The notes: generated by a model from the letters alone, not told the origin. Numbered from the stretch's first letter, positions 1-12,375 are shown. The stretch: 64,000 nt of DNA from Tubiluchus corallicola (GCA_030141605.1 JAQGDQ010000911.1:7501-71500), one strand, 5' to 3'. Numbers and translations: made by a program.

Positions 1-218
1 TATTATTATTATTATATTAATTGAGCAATAATTAATAATATTTACCTGATTTTTAGTATCGTGACAGTCTGATTTTTTTTTCAAAACACATTGGATTGCT
101 CCATAAATTACAGCGTTTGATAGCAATCACCCCACATGGCAATATTTGGACATGTTTCTGAAATGATTAATCGATAATCAGTTGATTGCAAATCAATAAA
201 CAACAACCGGTTTCCACC

Positions 219-427
219 CAGGGCCGGAACTAGATGTGGCAAGCAGGGGGGGGGGGGGCGCAAAAATTTTCTGGGCGGAGGGGGCGAGGTATCCGAAGTG
301 GTTAAATAATGGTTAAGCCAATTTTAACCCCATTTATACAGCATGCAGGCCTATAATTAGCGTGTGTAGGACGGCGTAGCGGACAAAGCAATAATTTTGA
401 CAAGGGCCCCCCCTCGTTCCGCCCCTG
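219..427. mobile_element. hAT-type MITE, 209 bp
   Basis: Terminal inverted repeats CAGGGCCGGAAC and GTTCCGCCCCTG (one mismatch) are flanked by a perfect 8-bp direct repeat TTTCCACC at 211-218 and 428-435. The 8-bp duplication and CAGGG termini are typical of the hAT superfamily. The interior contains a G-run and no coding sequence. The rest of 436-736 holds nothing I can recognise. Confidence 0.85.
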
Positions 428-736
428 TTTCCACCCACACCAAGTAGGGTCTATTGCTCGGTTTCCTGACAAGGCCTTCAACATTCACGTAACACTTTGA
501 TGGAGTCAAACTGATCTGAAAGCAAATAATGTTATAGAGGTTCAGTTAGTAAATACGAATTGAATTGAACAGTAAGTGGAATGACACATCGTTTGCTAAC
601 TGCATCGTAGAAGCTGACGAGTTTTACTGCACATTTACGACATGTGATTCATTCACGATAAAACTCCGAACAAATCGGATGAATTCAGAATCTGTGATAA
701 ATCCGCAATTCTGATTCTTCACCCTGTTTGTAAAAT

Positions 737-1305
737 AAGCTGCCTTAAGTTTGAGTCTTGCTAAATCACCAAGATTTGGCACAATAAGCTACCTTAAGTT
801 TGAGTCTTGCTAAATCACCAAGATTTGGCACAATAAGCTACCTTAAGTTTGAGTCTTGCTAAATCACCAAGATTTGGCACAATAAGCTACCTTAAGTTTA
901 AGTCTTGCTAAATCACCAAGATTTGGCACAATAATCTACCGTAAGTTTGAGTCTTGCTAAATCACCAAGATTTGGCACAATAAGCTACCTTAAGTTTGAG
1001 TCTTGCTAAATCACCAAGATTTGGCACCAATAATTACATAAGAATAAATCTAGCTAACAAATCACCAACGCATTTGCAATAAACTCTTAAAACTGTAAAG
1101 AGATTTTGTAGACACCCTGTATATATATGTATAATATATCTATATTATGTATTGAGTCTTGCTAAATCACCAAGATTTGGCACAATAAGCTACCTTAAGT
1201 TTAAGTCTTGCTAAATCACCAAGATTTGGCACAATAAGCTACCTTAATTTTCAGTCTTATCGAATCGCCTAGATTTGACGTAATAAACTACCTTAATCTT
1301 CAGTC
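737..1305. repeat. 49-bp minisatellite in two blocks
   Basis: About six copies of a 49-bp unit (core AAGCTACCTTAAGTTTGAGT) run from 737 to about 1030. An unrelated AT-rich stretch follows, then two more copies and one degenerate copy at about 1152-1305. The interruption looks like an insertion or array decay. Confidence 0.9.
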
Positions 1306-1742
1306 ATTGAATTTTTGTAAATCCCATAATTATTATCGATTTTGTCCCCGCAGACTGTAGATGTCTTTGGTCCAAATATCTTCTGTGTCGAAAGACCTTG
1401 GACGTTAGCATGCAGAATACAGGACGCAACGCGCCTCGGGAAAATTGCGCGTGTTTTGAAAATTTATTACATCGTCCTAACAAAGTGTTCCATTTCCTCA
1501 GTTACCGTCAAGATGCTCACTGAAGACTTTCATCTGCAAACAGTCCATTAACATCAAAGAGCTCACAGCATCTTTTTGACGCTCACAGACTCGCAAAGAA
1601 AACTCATGTCCATCGTGGTAATTTCCTGACACAACTCGAATGTATAAACACGAGCACGTGAAGCAAACCAATTTTTTTGGTTTTGATAAAACGGAATGTG
1701 ATTGTCCTTGTCGTCGAGTGTAGCAAGTGCAAAACAGTCGCG

Positions 1743-3130
1743 AGTTCAAACACTTGTTGAAGCCACATTCATAGGTAGTTTTCACCTTGCATGGAATACG
1801 TGATTTCAAACACTTGTTGAAGCCGCATTCATAGGTAGTTTTCACCTTGCATGGAATACGTGATTTTAAACACTTGTTGAAGCCGTATTCATAGGTAGTT
1901 TTCACCTTGCATAGAATACGTGATTTTAAACACTTGTTGAAGCCGTATTCATAGGTAGTTTTCACCTTGCATGGAATACGTGATTTTAAACACTTGTTGA
2001 AGCCACATTCATAGGTAGTTTTCACCTTGCATGGAATACGTGATTTCAAACACTTGTTGAAGCCACATTCATAGGTAGTTTTCACCTTGCATCGAATACG
2101 TGATTTTAAACACTTGTTGAAGCCGTATTCATAGGTAGTTTTCACCTTGCATGGAATACGTGATTTTAAACACTTGTTGAAGCCACATTCATAGGTAGTT
2201 TTCACCTTGCATGGAATACGCGATTTCAAACACTTGTTGAAGCCACATTCATAGGTAGTTTTCACCTTGCATGGAATACGTGATTTCAAACACTTGTTGA
2301 AGCCGCATTCATAGGTAGTTTTCACCTTGCATGGAATACGTGATTTTAAACACTTGTTGAAGCCACATTCATAGGTAGTTTTCACCTTGCATGGAATACG
2401 TGATTTCAAACACTTGTTGAAGCCACATTCATGGGTAGTTTTCACCTTGCATGGAATACGTGATTTCAAACACTTCTTGAAGCCACATTCATAGGTAGTT
2501 TTCACCTTGCATGGAATACGTGATTTCAAACACTTGTTGAAGCCGCATTCATAGGTAATTTTGACCTTGCATGGAATACGTGATTTTAAACACTCGTTGA
2601 AGCCGCATTCATAGGTAATTTTGACCTTGCATGGAATACGTGATTTTAAACACTTGTTGAAGCCACATTCATAGGTAGTTTTCACCTTGCATGGAATACG
2701 TGATTTCAAACACTTGTTGAAGCCGCATTCATAGGTAGTTTTCACCTTGCATGGAATACGTGATTTTAAACACTTGTTGAAGCCGTATTCATAGGTAGTT
2801 TTCACCTTGCATGGAATACGTGATTTTAAACACTTGTTGAAGCCGCATTCATAGGTAGTTTTCACCTTGCATAGAATACGTGATTTTAAACACTTGTTGA
2901 AGCCGTATTCATAGGTAGTTTTCACCTTGCATGGAATACGTGATTTTAAACACTTGTTGAAGCCGCATTCATAGGTAGTTTTCACCTTGCATGGAATACG
3001 TGATTTTAAACACTTGTTGAAGCCACATTCATAGGTAGTTTTCACCTTGCATGGAATACGTGATTTTAAACACTTGTTGAAGCCACATTCATAGGTAGTT
3101 TTCACCTTGCATGGAATACGTGATCTTAAA
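1743..3130. repeat. 60-bp minisatellite, about 23 copies
   Basis: The period is exactly 60 bp with very low divergence. Because 60 is a multiple of three, the minus strand stays open for 535 codons (1498-3105), as a 20-residue cysteine-containing repeat with ECGFNKCLKSR at its core. Differences among copies are both silent (TGT/TGC, TTA/TTG) and replacing (Cys/Tyr, Pro/Leu/Arg), and the last 80 codons outside the array resemble no domain. I treat the frame as a by-product of the repeat. Confidence 0.9.
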
Positions 3131-3472
3131 CTTGTACCTAAACCTATTTTTAGATATTATGAATATCGTATATTATAAAAGCCTTCTGCCAAACTAAATC
3201 GTTGGTATTGTGCAGATACTGTGTCTTAGAACACACAGAACAAAAGCCCGTTAGATGGTTTATCTTATAGACATGTTTTCATAAATGTTTATGCTTACGC
3301 TAATTAAAAATTGCTTGTTTGTTGCACTGTTGTTAATGTTGCTTGTGTGTGTAAATATTGTAAGATATATATGTTAGTATTTCAATTGACTGTTTCTCTT
3401 TCTACAGCAGTTTAAAACACAAGTAAGCATATAAACATGTTTACTCACGGTTTATATTATAAATATAATATG

Positions 3473-3580
3473 ATATGGTATGGTATGGTATGGTATGGTA
3501 TGGTATGGTATGGTATGGTATGGTATGGTATGGTATGGTATGGTATGGTATGGTATGGTATGGTATGGTATGGTATGGTA
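3473..3580. repeat. (ATGGT)n microsatellite
   Basis: About 21 perfect copies of the pentamer ATGGT, directly followed by the inverted repeat at 3591-3737. Confidence 0.95.
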
Positions 3581-3590
3581 TAAATTTACG

Positions 3591-3737
3591 CGAATAAAGC
3601 AAAAAAATGGTTTTTATAAAACGGAATATATTGCCCGAGTTTTTCGAATTTTCTTAGCATATATATACATATTCTGTGTGCTAAGAAAATTTGAACAATA
3701 TATTCCGTTTCGTAAAAACCATTTTTTTATTTATTCG
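3591..3737. repeat. Near-perfect 147-bp inverted repeat (hairpin MITE-like)
   Basis: The arm from 3591 (CGAATAAAGCAAAAAAATGG...) is repeated in inverted orientation ending at 3737, with about 65-bp arms around a roughly 18-bp TA-rich centre near 3660-3680. The arms differ at a few positions only. There is no coding capacity. It may be a foldback MITE, but I see no clear target duplication. Confidence 0.85.
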
Positions 3738-3933
3738 AGTAAGTTTAAACATTCGAGTGATGTCATTATCACAGATATCAACACTGTTTTTTTGTAGTAG
3801 TTCCATTCTACAAGCAATTACGTTTCAGGTTTTCAATGAGATTAACGATTTCCCCAGAGCGTTACAAAAACCTCCATTATTTCAGCGGATAGAAACGCTC
3901 ATTCATCATACAATTTGAAAAATGACATACTGT

Positions 3934-4083
3934 ACAATGGAGTTGATGTTTACGAAATTTCCGCGCATTGTTGTGATTTGGGCACAATGGAGTTGATGTT
4001 TACGAAATTTCCGCGCATTGTTGTGATTTGGGCACAATGGAGTTGATGTTTACGCAATTTCCGCGCATTGTTGTGATTTGGGC
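3934..4083. repeat. 50-bp tandem repeat, three copies
   Basis: Three nearly identical 50-bp units start at 3934, 3984 and 4034 (each begins ACAATGGAGTTGATGTTTAC). Confidence 0.95.
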
Positions 4084-4317
4084 AGAAATAATGAAATGCC
4101 ATGGTAACAATGACGCAAACGAACAGTAAATTGTCAAAACTGATAAATATGAGGTGTTTCAAAAGTGTCTGTTTAGTTTTTAAAAAATGTTAAAATTAAA
4201 GAGATTTTAGTTGCAGCTAAAGTCGACTGTTTCACAAATTCGTAGTGGCTTCGTACACCTATCGTAGCGATTTGAATTTACACCTAAACAGGCCTGTATC
4301 ACGTTCGTAACCAAGCA

Positions 4318-5665
4318 GCAGTTTTACAGTCAGATTTAGAAACAATGCAGTTTTACAGTCAGATTTAGAAACAATGCAGTTTTACAGTCAGATTTAGAAA
4401 CAATGCAGTTTTACAGTCAGCTTTACAAACAGCACAGTTTTACAGCCTGCTTTAGAAACAGCACGGTTCTACAGCCTGCTTTAGAAACAGTGCAGTTTTA
4501 CAGCCTGCTTTAGAAACAGTGCAGTTTTACAGCCTGCTTTAGAAATAGTGCAGTTTTACAGTCTGCTTTAGAAACAGTGCAGTTTTACAGTCAGATTTAG
4601 AAACAATGCAGTTTTACAGTCAGCTTTAGAAACAGTACAGTTTTACAGTGGCTTTAGAAACAGTGCAGTTTTACAGCCTGCTTTAGAAACAGTGCAGTTC
4701 TACAGTTAGCTTTAAAAACAGCACAGTTTTACAGCCTGCTTTAGAAACAGTGCAGTTTTACAGCCTCCTTTAGAAACAGTGCAGTTCTACAGTCAGCTTT
4801 AGAAACAGCACAGTTCTGCAGCCTGCTTTAGAAACAGTGCAGTTTTACAGCCTGCTTTATAAACAGTGCAGTTTTACAGCCTGCTTTAGAAACGCACAAT
4901 TTTACAGCCTGCTTTAGAAACAGCACAATTTTACAGCCTGCTTTAGAAACAGTGCAGTTTTACAGCCTGTTTTAGAAACAGTGCAGTTCTACAGTCAGCT
5001 TTAGAAACAGCACAGTTCTACAGCCTGCTTTAGAAACAGTACAGCTTACAGACTACTTTAGAAACAGCACAGTTCTACAGCCTGCTTTAGAAACAGTACA
5101 GCTTACAGACTACTTTAGAAACAACACAGTTTTACAGCCTGCTTTAGAAACAGTTTGTTTTACAGCCTGCTTTAGAAACAGTGCAGTTCTATAGTCAGCT
5201 TTAGAAACAGTGCAGTTTTACAGCCTGTTTTAGAAACAGTGCAGTTCTATAGTCAGCTTTAGAAACAGTGCAGTTTTACAGCCTGTTTTAGAAACAGTGC
5301 AGTTTTACAGTCTACTTTAGAAACAGTACAGTTTACAGCCTACTTCAGAAACAGTACAGTTTTACAGCCTACTTTAGAAACAGTACAGTTCACAGCCTGC
5401 TTTATAAACAGTACAGCTTACAGGCTACTTTAGAAACAGTGCAGTTTACAGCCTGCTTTAGAAACAGTACAGCTTTACAGCCTGCTTTATAAACAGTACA
5501 GCTTACAGGCTACTTTAGAAACAGTACAGTTCACCGCCTGCGTTAGAAACAGTGCAGTTTTACAGCCCGCTTTAGAAACAGTGCAGTTTTATGGTCAACT
5601 TTAGAAACACTACAGTTTTACAGTCTACTTTAGAAGCAGTACCGTTTTACAGACTACTTTAGAAA
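4318..5665. repeat. 29-bp degenerate minisatellite, about 46 copies
   Basis: The core CAGTTTTACAGCCTGCTTTA recurs about every 29-30 bp with point differences and small indels, so copies slip out of register and no long frame exists. The following 5666-6235 holds nothing I can recognise. Confidence 0.9.
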
Positions 5666-6235
5666 GTTACTATCAACAGAGGACAACGCCCAAAAATGGT
5701 AAGACTTACCAATTTAATATAGACTAAAAAAAATCAACGATTACGAGTTCACCACAATATGAAGGTAGTTAGTCGATCAGCTGAAAGCAAATTGGAAATG
5801 AAATCAGTGATAGAATTGCAATCAGAAATTGGACCAATGAAACGTCCTGCTTATAACCGTCACTTTTGAAGTCAGGCTGTTCTTCAAACGGACCGAGGCT
5901 ACGGGACACATGCAGGGAGGGGGCTACATGTTTAAACCACTGCATATTGACTTCACAATAAAATGTTATATCCAAGACCTTGCCTTCTGAATGCATAAAA
6001 ACATATGGCAAAATTAAATTATTTTATTAAGTACTTTCCTGTGAGCTGTTCTAAGCAGTGACCCCAAAAACACGTTAAAATATTAACTAGAGCCTACAAT
6101 GAAACAATTGTATGTACCTTTTGAAAATTTAGCTTTGTAGCTTTGTATAGATGTAGCTTTGTACTTTTTATGTAGCTTTGTATTACAAGTCCAATATCCT
6201 TGCGATCCTAGCAATCTCCCTGCTATCAAAAAGGC

Positions 6236-6520
6236 TTTGATTCTTTATTGCTCTTATACCATTGCTATTATTATCATTTACTTCATCCTTATTTACATTA
6301 ATTCTACAACATGCAAACTATAATTTTTTCTTAGTAGTGTGTTAATGACCGTATGGTCTACACTCACCCCACTACTCAAATTATTACATCATTTACTTCA
6401 TCCTTATTTACATTAAGTTATCTACAGAAGCATGCATAACTATAATCATTTTTTCATTTAAGTAAGGTGAGTGTGTTAATGACCGTATGGTCGACACTCA
6501 CCTCGCACTACTCAAATTAT
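6236..6520. repeat. Dispersed repeat, two tandem partial copies
   Basis: A sequence containing a hairpin built on GACCGTATGGTC, flanked by GTGAGTGTG and its complement, occurs twice in a row here and again at 14488-14655. It has no coding capacity and I cannot class it. Confidence 0.7.
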
Positions 6521-7044
6521 TAAAAAAAAAAAAAAAAAACAACAAGATTCAACTTTAACGTAGCTGGCGAAGCCATTCGTTACAGAGAAATGTTAAGGGA
6601 TACAAGGGGAAGCCAGTAATGATATGATATTCATGCCCTCTTGGAAACCACAACATGCTCAAGTTATTAGAAACCCTCTCAGAAGGGACGTCAATGGCAA
6701 AACTCGTTCTACTCTCAGAAATGCATAACGCTCTAATAACGGTTTGCTTGGAGGCATGGTGAAACACTGGTGAAACATCCGTAGATCTAGAGATTGCTCA
6801 TTTGATAGAAACTTCTGCTGTCCAAAGCAAAACGAAAAATACTTGAAAGAGCGTTCAAACTGCTCGAATGACAATATTTTTTGTGAAATTTCTCTTTTTT
6901 TTCTAATGTCATATTTCCATGTCCATTTCTTCACTTTGAAAAAACCGTACGAAAAAATTACCGTACTTCGTACCTCTAAAAATATCGTACCGTAATTCCG
7001 TACAAAATTTCGTACCAAGTTCATGTAGGATCTATTATAAAAAG

Positions 7045-7413
7045 GGTTGTGGAGATCGCTGGCATCTATTAGAATTACATGGAACATTGTACAATGTTCC
7101 GTTAGAATAATCGTCTTACTGTGTAGAATGTTCTGGAACAAAACTTCTAGAAGCTTCTCGGGCACACTATATAAGGCGAAGCAGGCCGCTGAGACACACA
7201 CACAGATTCACACGAACGCCACTTACACATTCTCTTGTATACTTACGTCTTCAGACACACTTAAACGTTTTCCAGATTTTCACGTTTACTGTAATCATTT
7301 CGCGTTCCTTCATACTTTTGTGTTGTAGAATTCTCGCTTAATAAACTAGTTTAATTTTACGGCGTGTTTTCTGGTTTTCTGTACGAGCCTTCCGAGAGAA
7401 ACAAAACACAACA
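7045..7413 (+). mobile_element. Solo LTR with heat-shock elements (copy 1)
   Basis: A 369-bp LTR with a perfect 5-bp target duplication AAAAG at 7040-7044 and 7414-7418. Its 3' end CACAACA matches the TGTTGTG start of copy 3; here the first base is mutated (GGTTGTG). It contains a TATA box at 7168-7174 and an AATAAA signal at 7340-7345. Upstream of the TATA box are the palindrome GGAACATTGTACAATGTTCC and two perfect heat-shock elements, GAATGTTCTGGAA (7126-7138) and TTCTAGAAGCTTC (7145-7157). No internal retrotransposon domains adjoin it. Copies 2 and 3 lie at 26009-26327 and 35872-36241. Confidence 0.85.
7126..7174 (+). promoter_or_regulatory. Two heat-shock elements and TATA box in solo LTR
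   Basis: GAA-nn-TTC-nn-GAA at 7126-7138 and TTC-nn-GAA-nn-TTC at 7145-7157 are perfect three-unit HSF1 binding arrays by consensus. The TATA box (TATATAA, 7168-7174) begins 11 bp after the second. This matches the layout of a heat-shock promoter; activity is inferred. Confidence 0.7.
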
Positions 7414-7762
7414 AAAAGAAAGAGTGGCATAAAAATTTACTGCAAAACGATAAGATTATCAATTATTGTTATGAATTTATGCGTAATATGAAAACTGGAC
7501 TGCTGTTTGAACTTCTAGAGCATTTATTTTAGATTACAAAAGTTACACGAACTTATGAACGAGATATAAAATTAATTCGAGTTACTTTTTCTTAATATGT
7601 AATTTTCTGACAGACACTAAGAGTTATGGTCATTAACTGGATTTTAATGGCTGTCTTAAATTAAGTGTTCATTAGTGACAAATTTTTAATGATGATTCAA
7701 ATTAATAATGATTATATCGCGCAGGCTAAGGAGGTTAACATGTTGGTAAAAAGGTGCACTTT

Positions 7763-8247
7763 TTTACCGTGTCATTTTTACCTGTGCCATTTTACCCGTG
7801 TCATTTTACCTGTACCATTTTACCTGTGCCATTTTACCTGTGTCATTTTACCTGTACCATTTTACCTGTACCATTTTACCTGTACCATTTTACCTGTGCC
7901 ATTTTACCTGTACCATTTTACCTGTGCCATTTTACCCGTGTCATTTTACCTGTACCATATTACCTGTGTCATTTTACCTGTGTCATTTTACCTGTGCCAT
8001 TTTACCTGTGTCATTTTACCTGTGCCATTTTACCCGTGTCATTTTACCTGTACCATTTTACCTGTGTCATTTTATCCGTGTCATTTTACCTGTACCATTT
8101 TACCTGTGCCATTTTACATGTGTCATTTTACCTGTGCCATTTTACCTGTACCATTTTACCTGTGTCATTTTACCTGTGCCATTTTACCTGTGGCATTATA
8201 CCTGTGCCGTTGTTACCTGTGGCATTTTACCTGTGCCGTTTTTACCG
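7763..8247. repeat. 14-bp minisatellite, about 35 copies
   Basis: The unit TGTGCCATTTTACC alternates with variants carrying TGTACC or TGTGTC. A 14-bp period cycles through all three frames, so all three plus-strand frames stay open. No gene is inferred. 8248-9535 holds no recognisable feature. Confidence 0.95.
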
Positions 8248-9539
8248 TGCACGACAGTACATACCTATGCAATTATCAAAAATAACACTTAGAACAGGTG
8301 TTACACGAATAGGTGTCAAACGTGGTAAGCAATATAAGCAGTTTGTTTACATACAGCAATAAATGTAAAGTAATTTATGGGAAATGACAACCGACTCTTT
8401 CTAAACAGTTTGCCATTTTTGCATCCAAAGTGAACCAATCTAGCCGTTTTGTTTGCATGTGTTCCGTGTTAATTAGGGAAGAACAATAAGTCCTCCCCAC
8501 CCAGAAGGCAAAACAAGTGGTCATGCTGAGTTCCTCACCAATGAAAACGTTACAAGAAACTGAGTAAAATGGTACGGAAAAGGTACGAAAAAAATACGGT
8601 AATTTCGCACCGTACCGTGCTTTTATGAATTTTTTCGTATTGCACCGTACCGTACTGCCTAAATAACTATGGAAGTTTTTGCTGAATCAATCAAAGTGGT
8701 TTATTTATGATATTGCAGCAATGATCAGACTGAAATAACAACAACAAAATAATTACGTATAATACTGCCATACCGTATAGAACGTAACTACAAATATAAA
8801 TGTTTCGAATTACACTAATTTAAGAATTGTTTCTTTAATCACAAAAGTAAAACTGCAAATAATATACCGTTCTAAATGTTAAACATCTGCTTGACACTGC
8901 ATGGAGTTCTTATTGTTAAATGTGTTAAAAATTGCCTCCTGGCGAACAGCAATACGGGTACTCTTCATATGCTGAAATCTTCGAGATCCTCTACTGCCAG
9001 CCTTGCTTTCAAGGCAATTTTAATATAAAAAAATCACATAGCAGGAAATGAATAAAATACTTCGCCACTTGACGTAGACCCACCGGACCGCCCACATAAT
9101 AGTGACGTAGGCCTACACATTTGCAGAATTGATTTACGCTAATCATTTCAGTACGACATTTTACTGGTGTGTGACACTGGCTTTTTTGTTGGCAAGTCTA
9201 AAAATAGATCTTCTAAGCGCCAAAGCAGAGAATCACTGAACAGTGGAGTAGTTTTAGAGTCCGCCAAGTGAGAAGCCTATGATACTAGTGAAGTGAAAGT
9301 TTTCACATCTTGCATAGTGACCTCGATACGTAGCTCAATGAAACAAGGTTTATTATACAGTAAGCAGCATTATAAGCAATCGATAAACGAAATAACTAAT
9401 ACACGTCATTACAATTAGTTGAAACATTATTGGCATTTATTATGTATGCCTTTGCAGCAGCTGCTACAGTTGTGTGCATCCCTAAAGACAGAATTACAGT
9501 TTCACTGGCTTACAATGACTGTCATTAAGGAGTTAGTTT

Positions 9540-9937
9540 ATAGGTTTTTGTTTGAGTTGACCATAAATAAGGTTTTTGTTTGAGTTGACCATAAATAAGG
9601 TTTTTGTTTGAGTTGACCATAAATAAGGTTTTTGTTTGAGTTGACCATAAATAAGGTTTTTGTTTGAGTTGATCATAAATAAGGTTTTTGTTTGAGTTGA
9701 CCATAAATAAGGTTTTTGTTTGAGTTGACCATAAATAAGGTTTTTATTTGAGTTGACCATAAATAAGGTTTTTGTTTGAGTTGACCATAAATAAGGTTTT
9801 TGTTTGAATTGACCATAAATAAGGTTTTTGTTTGAGTTGACCATAAATAAGGTTTTTGTTTGAGTTGACCATAAATAAGGTTTTTGCTTGAGTTGACCAT
9901 AAATAAGGTTTTTGTTTGAGTTGACCATAAATAACAA
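9540..9937. repeat. 28-bp minisatellite, about 14 copies
   Basis: Near-identical 28-bp units with core AAGGTTTTTGTTTGAGTTGA. The minus-strand frames here are repeat by-products. 9938-10650 has no recognisable gene. Confidence 0.95.
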
Positions 9938-10654
9938 TAGCGTCTTGTCAACCACGTGACAGCAAGAACAGAACAGCTAAAGATGTTGACACTGGCATAA
10001 AATACCATCAGTTCTGCAGATGACTCAAAACTAGATTTACTACAATTCTTTTTATATTAATTCAATAATATGTTAGTGGATGGCACTCTAAATACATCAA
10101 TACATAACTCACTCACCTGGTGGCGCCACCTGGCTAACAGGAAAAACGTTAAAGGCCACAAATGGTTTACTTTTGCACGCCACGAAAGATTGTTAAACAT
10201 TTTAAAAATGACAATTTTATATATACGTACGTTTTATTGCATCTAAATCAGAAAACAGTACAAAGAGAAGATAAGAATGAAAAAGGTAATTAGAGACGTT
10301 CTCACCTCTTCCACTGAGCAATGTGATAACTGACTGACTGACAGTTACTGCCAACAACAATACATTTATTCAGCCAACACTACAGTTAATCTCCATGAAG
10401 CCACGCACTCGTATTAGTTTATTTACTAGCTGCCTCAGCGCTTGCCTAGCTGAAACCCGCTGCGCTGTGTGCTTCCGCTGCAGCACCAACTGACAGATTA
10501 TAATCAATAAAATACAGAGAATCAGCCCAGGAGGGGTACAATCCAGATGCTCTTATTGAACTACAACGCTCCAATGTAGCTTCATTACGTAACAATGATC
10601 GTCAATGCTTATGGCGACGGTTAATACAACTATGGATACGCAAAATAGCGAATA

Positions 10655-11732
10655 CAATAGGCGCCGCTTAATTGACTCAAAAACGCCTGCCACGGGCAGC
10701 TTCTATTCAAATGTACATAAAACTGTCGATAATAGACTCAAATAACTCCGCATAATTGACTCAATATTTTTGTTTCACATGATTCAATAAGACACTTTCC
10801 TGTGATTAATAAGCTTTTGAATCATCTTGGTTTACATTTCTCCTTTAATTTGCATAGAAACAGTCATGTTAAGTATCCTCAATTAACCTCGTTACTAGGG
10901 GTGAGCATTCTCTACCAGAAAGCGAATTCGAATCGAACCGAAATTGTCACTTTCGAATTCGAATCAAACCGAACTTCAGTGTTTCGAATTCGAATTGAGA
11001 TTGAACGATTTTTGAACTAGTTTTCAAACCACCAGTAAAAATTAGTCTTACAAAGATCATGCATATCACTAGATTTTGTTCTGCAATAAAACGACTAGTA
11101 ATTTGTTTAGAATTGTGCACAGAAATCACAGCTAAATTATGTTAATTGCATGATGTTTCAATCGTTTTAATGATCAGGAACATATGTGATTGAAGTGCTG
11201 AATTATTCGAATCTATAGTTTTGGATTCGAATCGAGTTCGACCTAAAAAAACTCGTTCGAATCGAGAACTCGAACATTCGATGCTCACCCCTACTCGTTA
11301 CCCAAGAATTCTTGGAAGCTAAACATTTAATCACTTGCTTAGCAGTTTGCTTTTGAAGCTCTGGCTATCTTTCCCAGAAAGTTTAATCACTTAGATGTTG
11401 ATGTTAAGCCAGGGACACAGGTACAGTACAGTAAGTACGTCACAATAGCAAGCGGGAGGTAGGGCGAAACTACAGGCAAAGCTACTTGCAGGGAAACACG
11501 GGCACCACCAACAGTTTAAACACGCCAAGCAATAAGTATTTTACGAGAATTTATGCAACATTACAACAACAGATTCATTAAAATTCATCAAAAACCTTTG
11601 TAGTGCATAGTACGCTGTTGACTCATACTTTTATACTAGTAATACTATACCCATCGGCTAATAGCTTCAGTCGGTTAATTGGTTCGAAACACTTCGGTGC
11701 CAAAGTGAGTCTATTAAGCGGCGATTACAGCA
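10655..11732. mobile_element. pogo/Tigger-like non-autonomous element, copy A
   Basis: The left end CAATAGGCGCCGCTTAATT and the right end near 11700-11732 (AAAGTGAGTCTATTAAGCGG) are inverted-repeat termini. The same family occurs at 48713-49815, with a related fragment at about 51740-51850. A TA precedes the left end. No transposase is visible. A hAT MITE (10896-11293) is nested inside, so this element is the older one. Confidence 0.65.
10896..11293. mobile_element. hAT MITE, 398 bp, nested copy
   Basis: Termini TAGGGGTGAGCAT and ATGCTCACCCCTA are flanked by a perfect 8-bp duplication CTCGTTAC (10888-10895 and 11294-11301). Internal subterminal AATTCGAATCGA motifs occur in both orientations. 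Copies of the family lie at 16291-16665 and about 45945-46333. Confidence 0.92.
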
Positions 11733-12082
11733 AGCAAGTTGTCACTTTGTTAAAGATTCACGAAACGAGTGGAATTAAATTGCTTTACACACATACTGTG
11801 AATTTACTAGCGTGCCCTCGCTTCAGTTAGCAAGGCAGCTAACATTTTCCCAAACTTTGGACTTTCAACATCCACACACCTGAAGGCAAAAATGTAAACA
11901 GGTAACGAACACGTAAACTTTAGTTTGTATGTCACACTCGAAGTGAGTCATAATTATGCAAACACAGTAAAGGAAAGCTGTGTTAAATAGTGATTTTGAT
12001 TAAATTGGTTATTAAATTAATAATTCAAGATTAAATGCTTGACGATGCAAGATTAAACTACCGTCGTAGATAGAAGTCTAGT

Positions 12083-12375
12083 TAGGTGTGGCATCACGTG
12101 ACCAGCTGATGTTCGGCCGGCTGACTCAGAAATAAAGATTGATGATGTAATCCTTATGCGCAGATGCTCACGGCGCATTAGGTAGTTAGACAAAAGTGGT
12201 TTGAGGCCCGCACCTCGGGGGAGATTAGGAACTGACTTGAAGACGGAGGGCTGGCATGACTATCCTCTTATATTTACCGTGTTGTGTTTGTTGTTTAATA
12301 AATGTGTTGCTTATTAAATAAAGTCTTGATAGTTTCCCATGCCCATCGTGGCTACCTCACACGCCACTCAATAAT
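12083..12375 (+). other. LTR-like block (uncertain)
   Basis: A less AT-rich stretch with a TATA-like CTTATATTT and two AATAAA signals near 12298-12322 in the order expected for an LTR. I could not find matching target duplications or certain termini, so the class is open. Confidence 0.3.

Noticed and set aside
4318-5665. CRISPR-like spaced repeats
   Set aside because: The unit is continuous and degenerate with no distinct spacers, and the genome is eukaryotic.
7665-8362. Three overlapping 160-206-codon plus-strand frames
   Set aside because: A 14-bp repeat read in three frames gives the same peptide; no gene.
6945-8660. A single large element bounded by the GTACCGT-rich blocks at 6945-7018 and 8570-8660
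   Set aside because: The two blocks are similar and partly inverted, but I could not define termini or a target duplication, and the interior is a separate LTR and satellite.
12083-12375. Solo LTR with defined ends
   Set aside because: TATA-like and AATAAA signals are in order, but I tested several TG...CA borders and none had matching 5-bp duplications.
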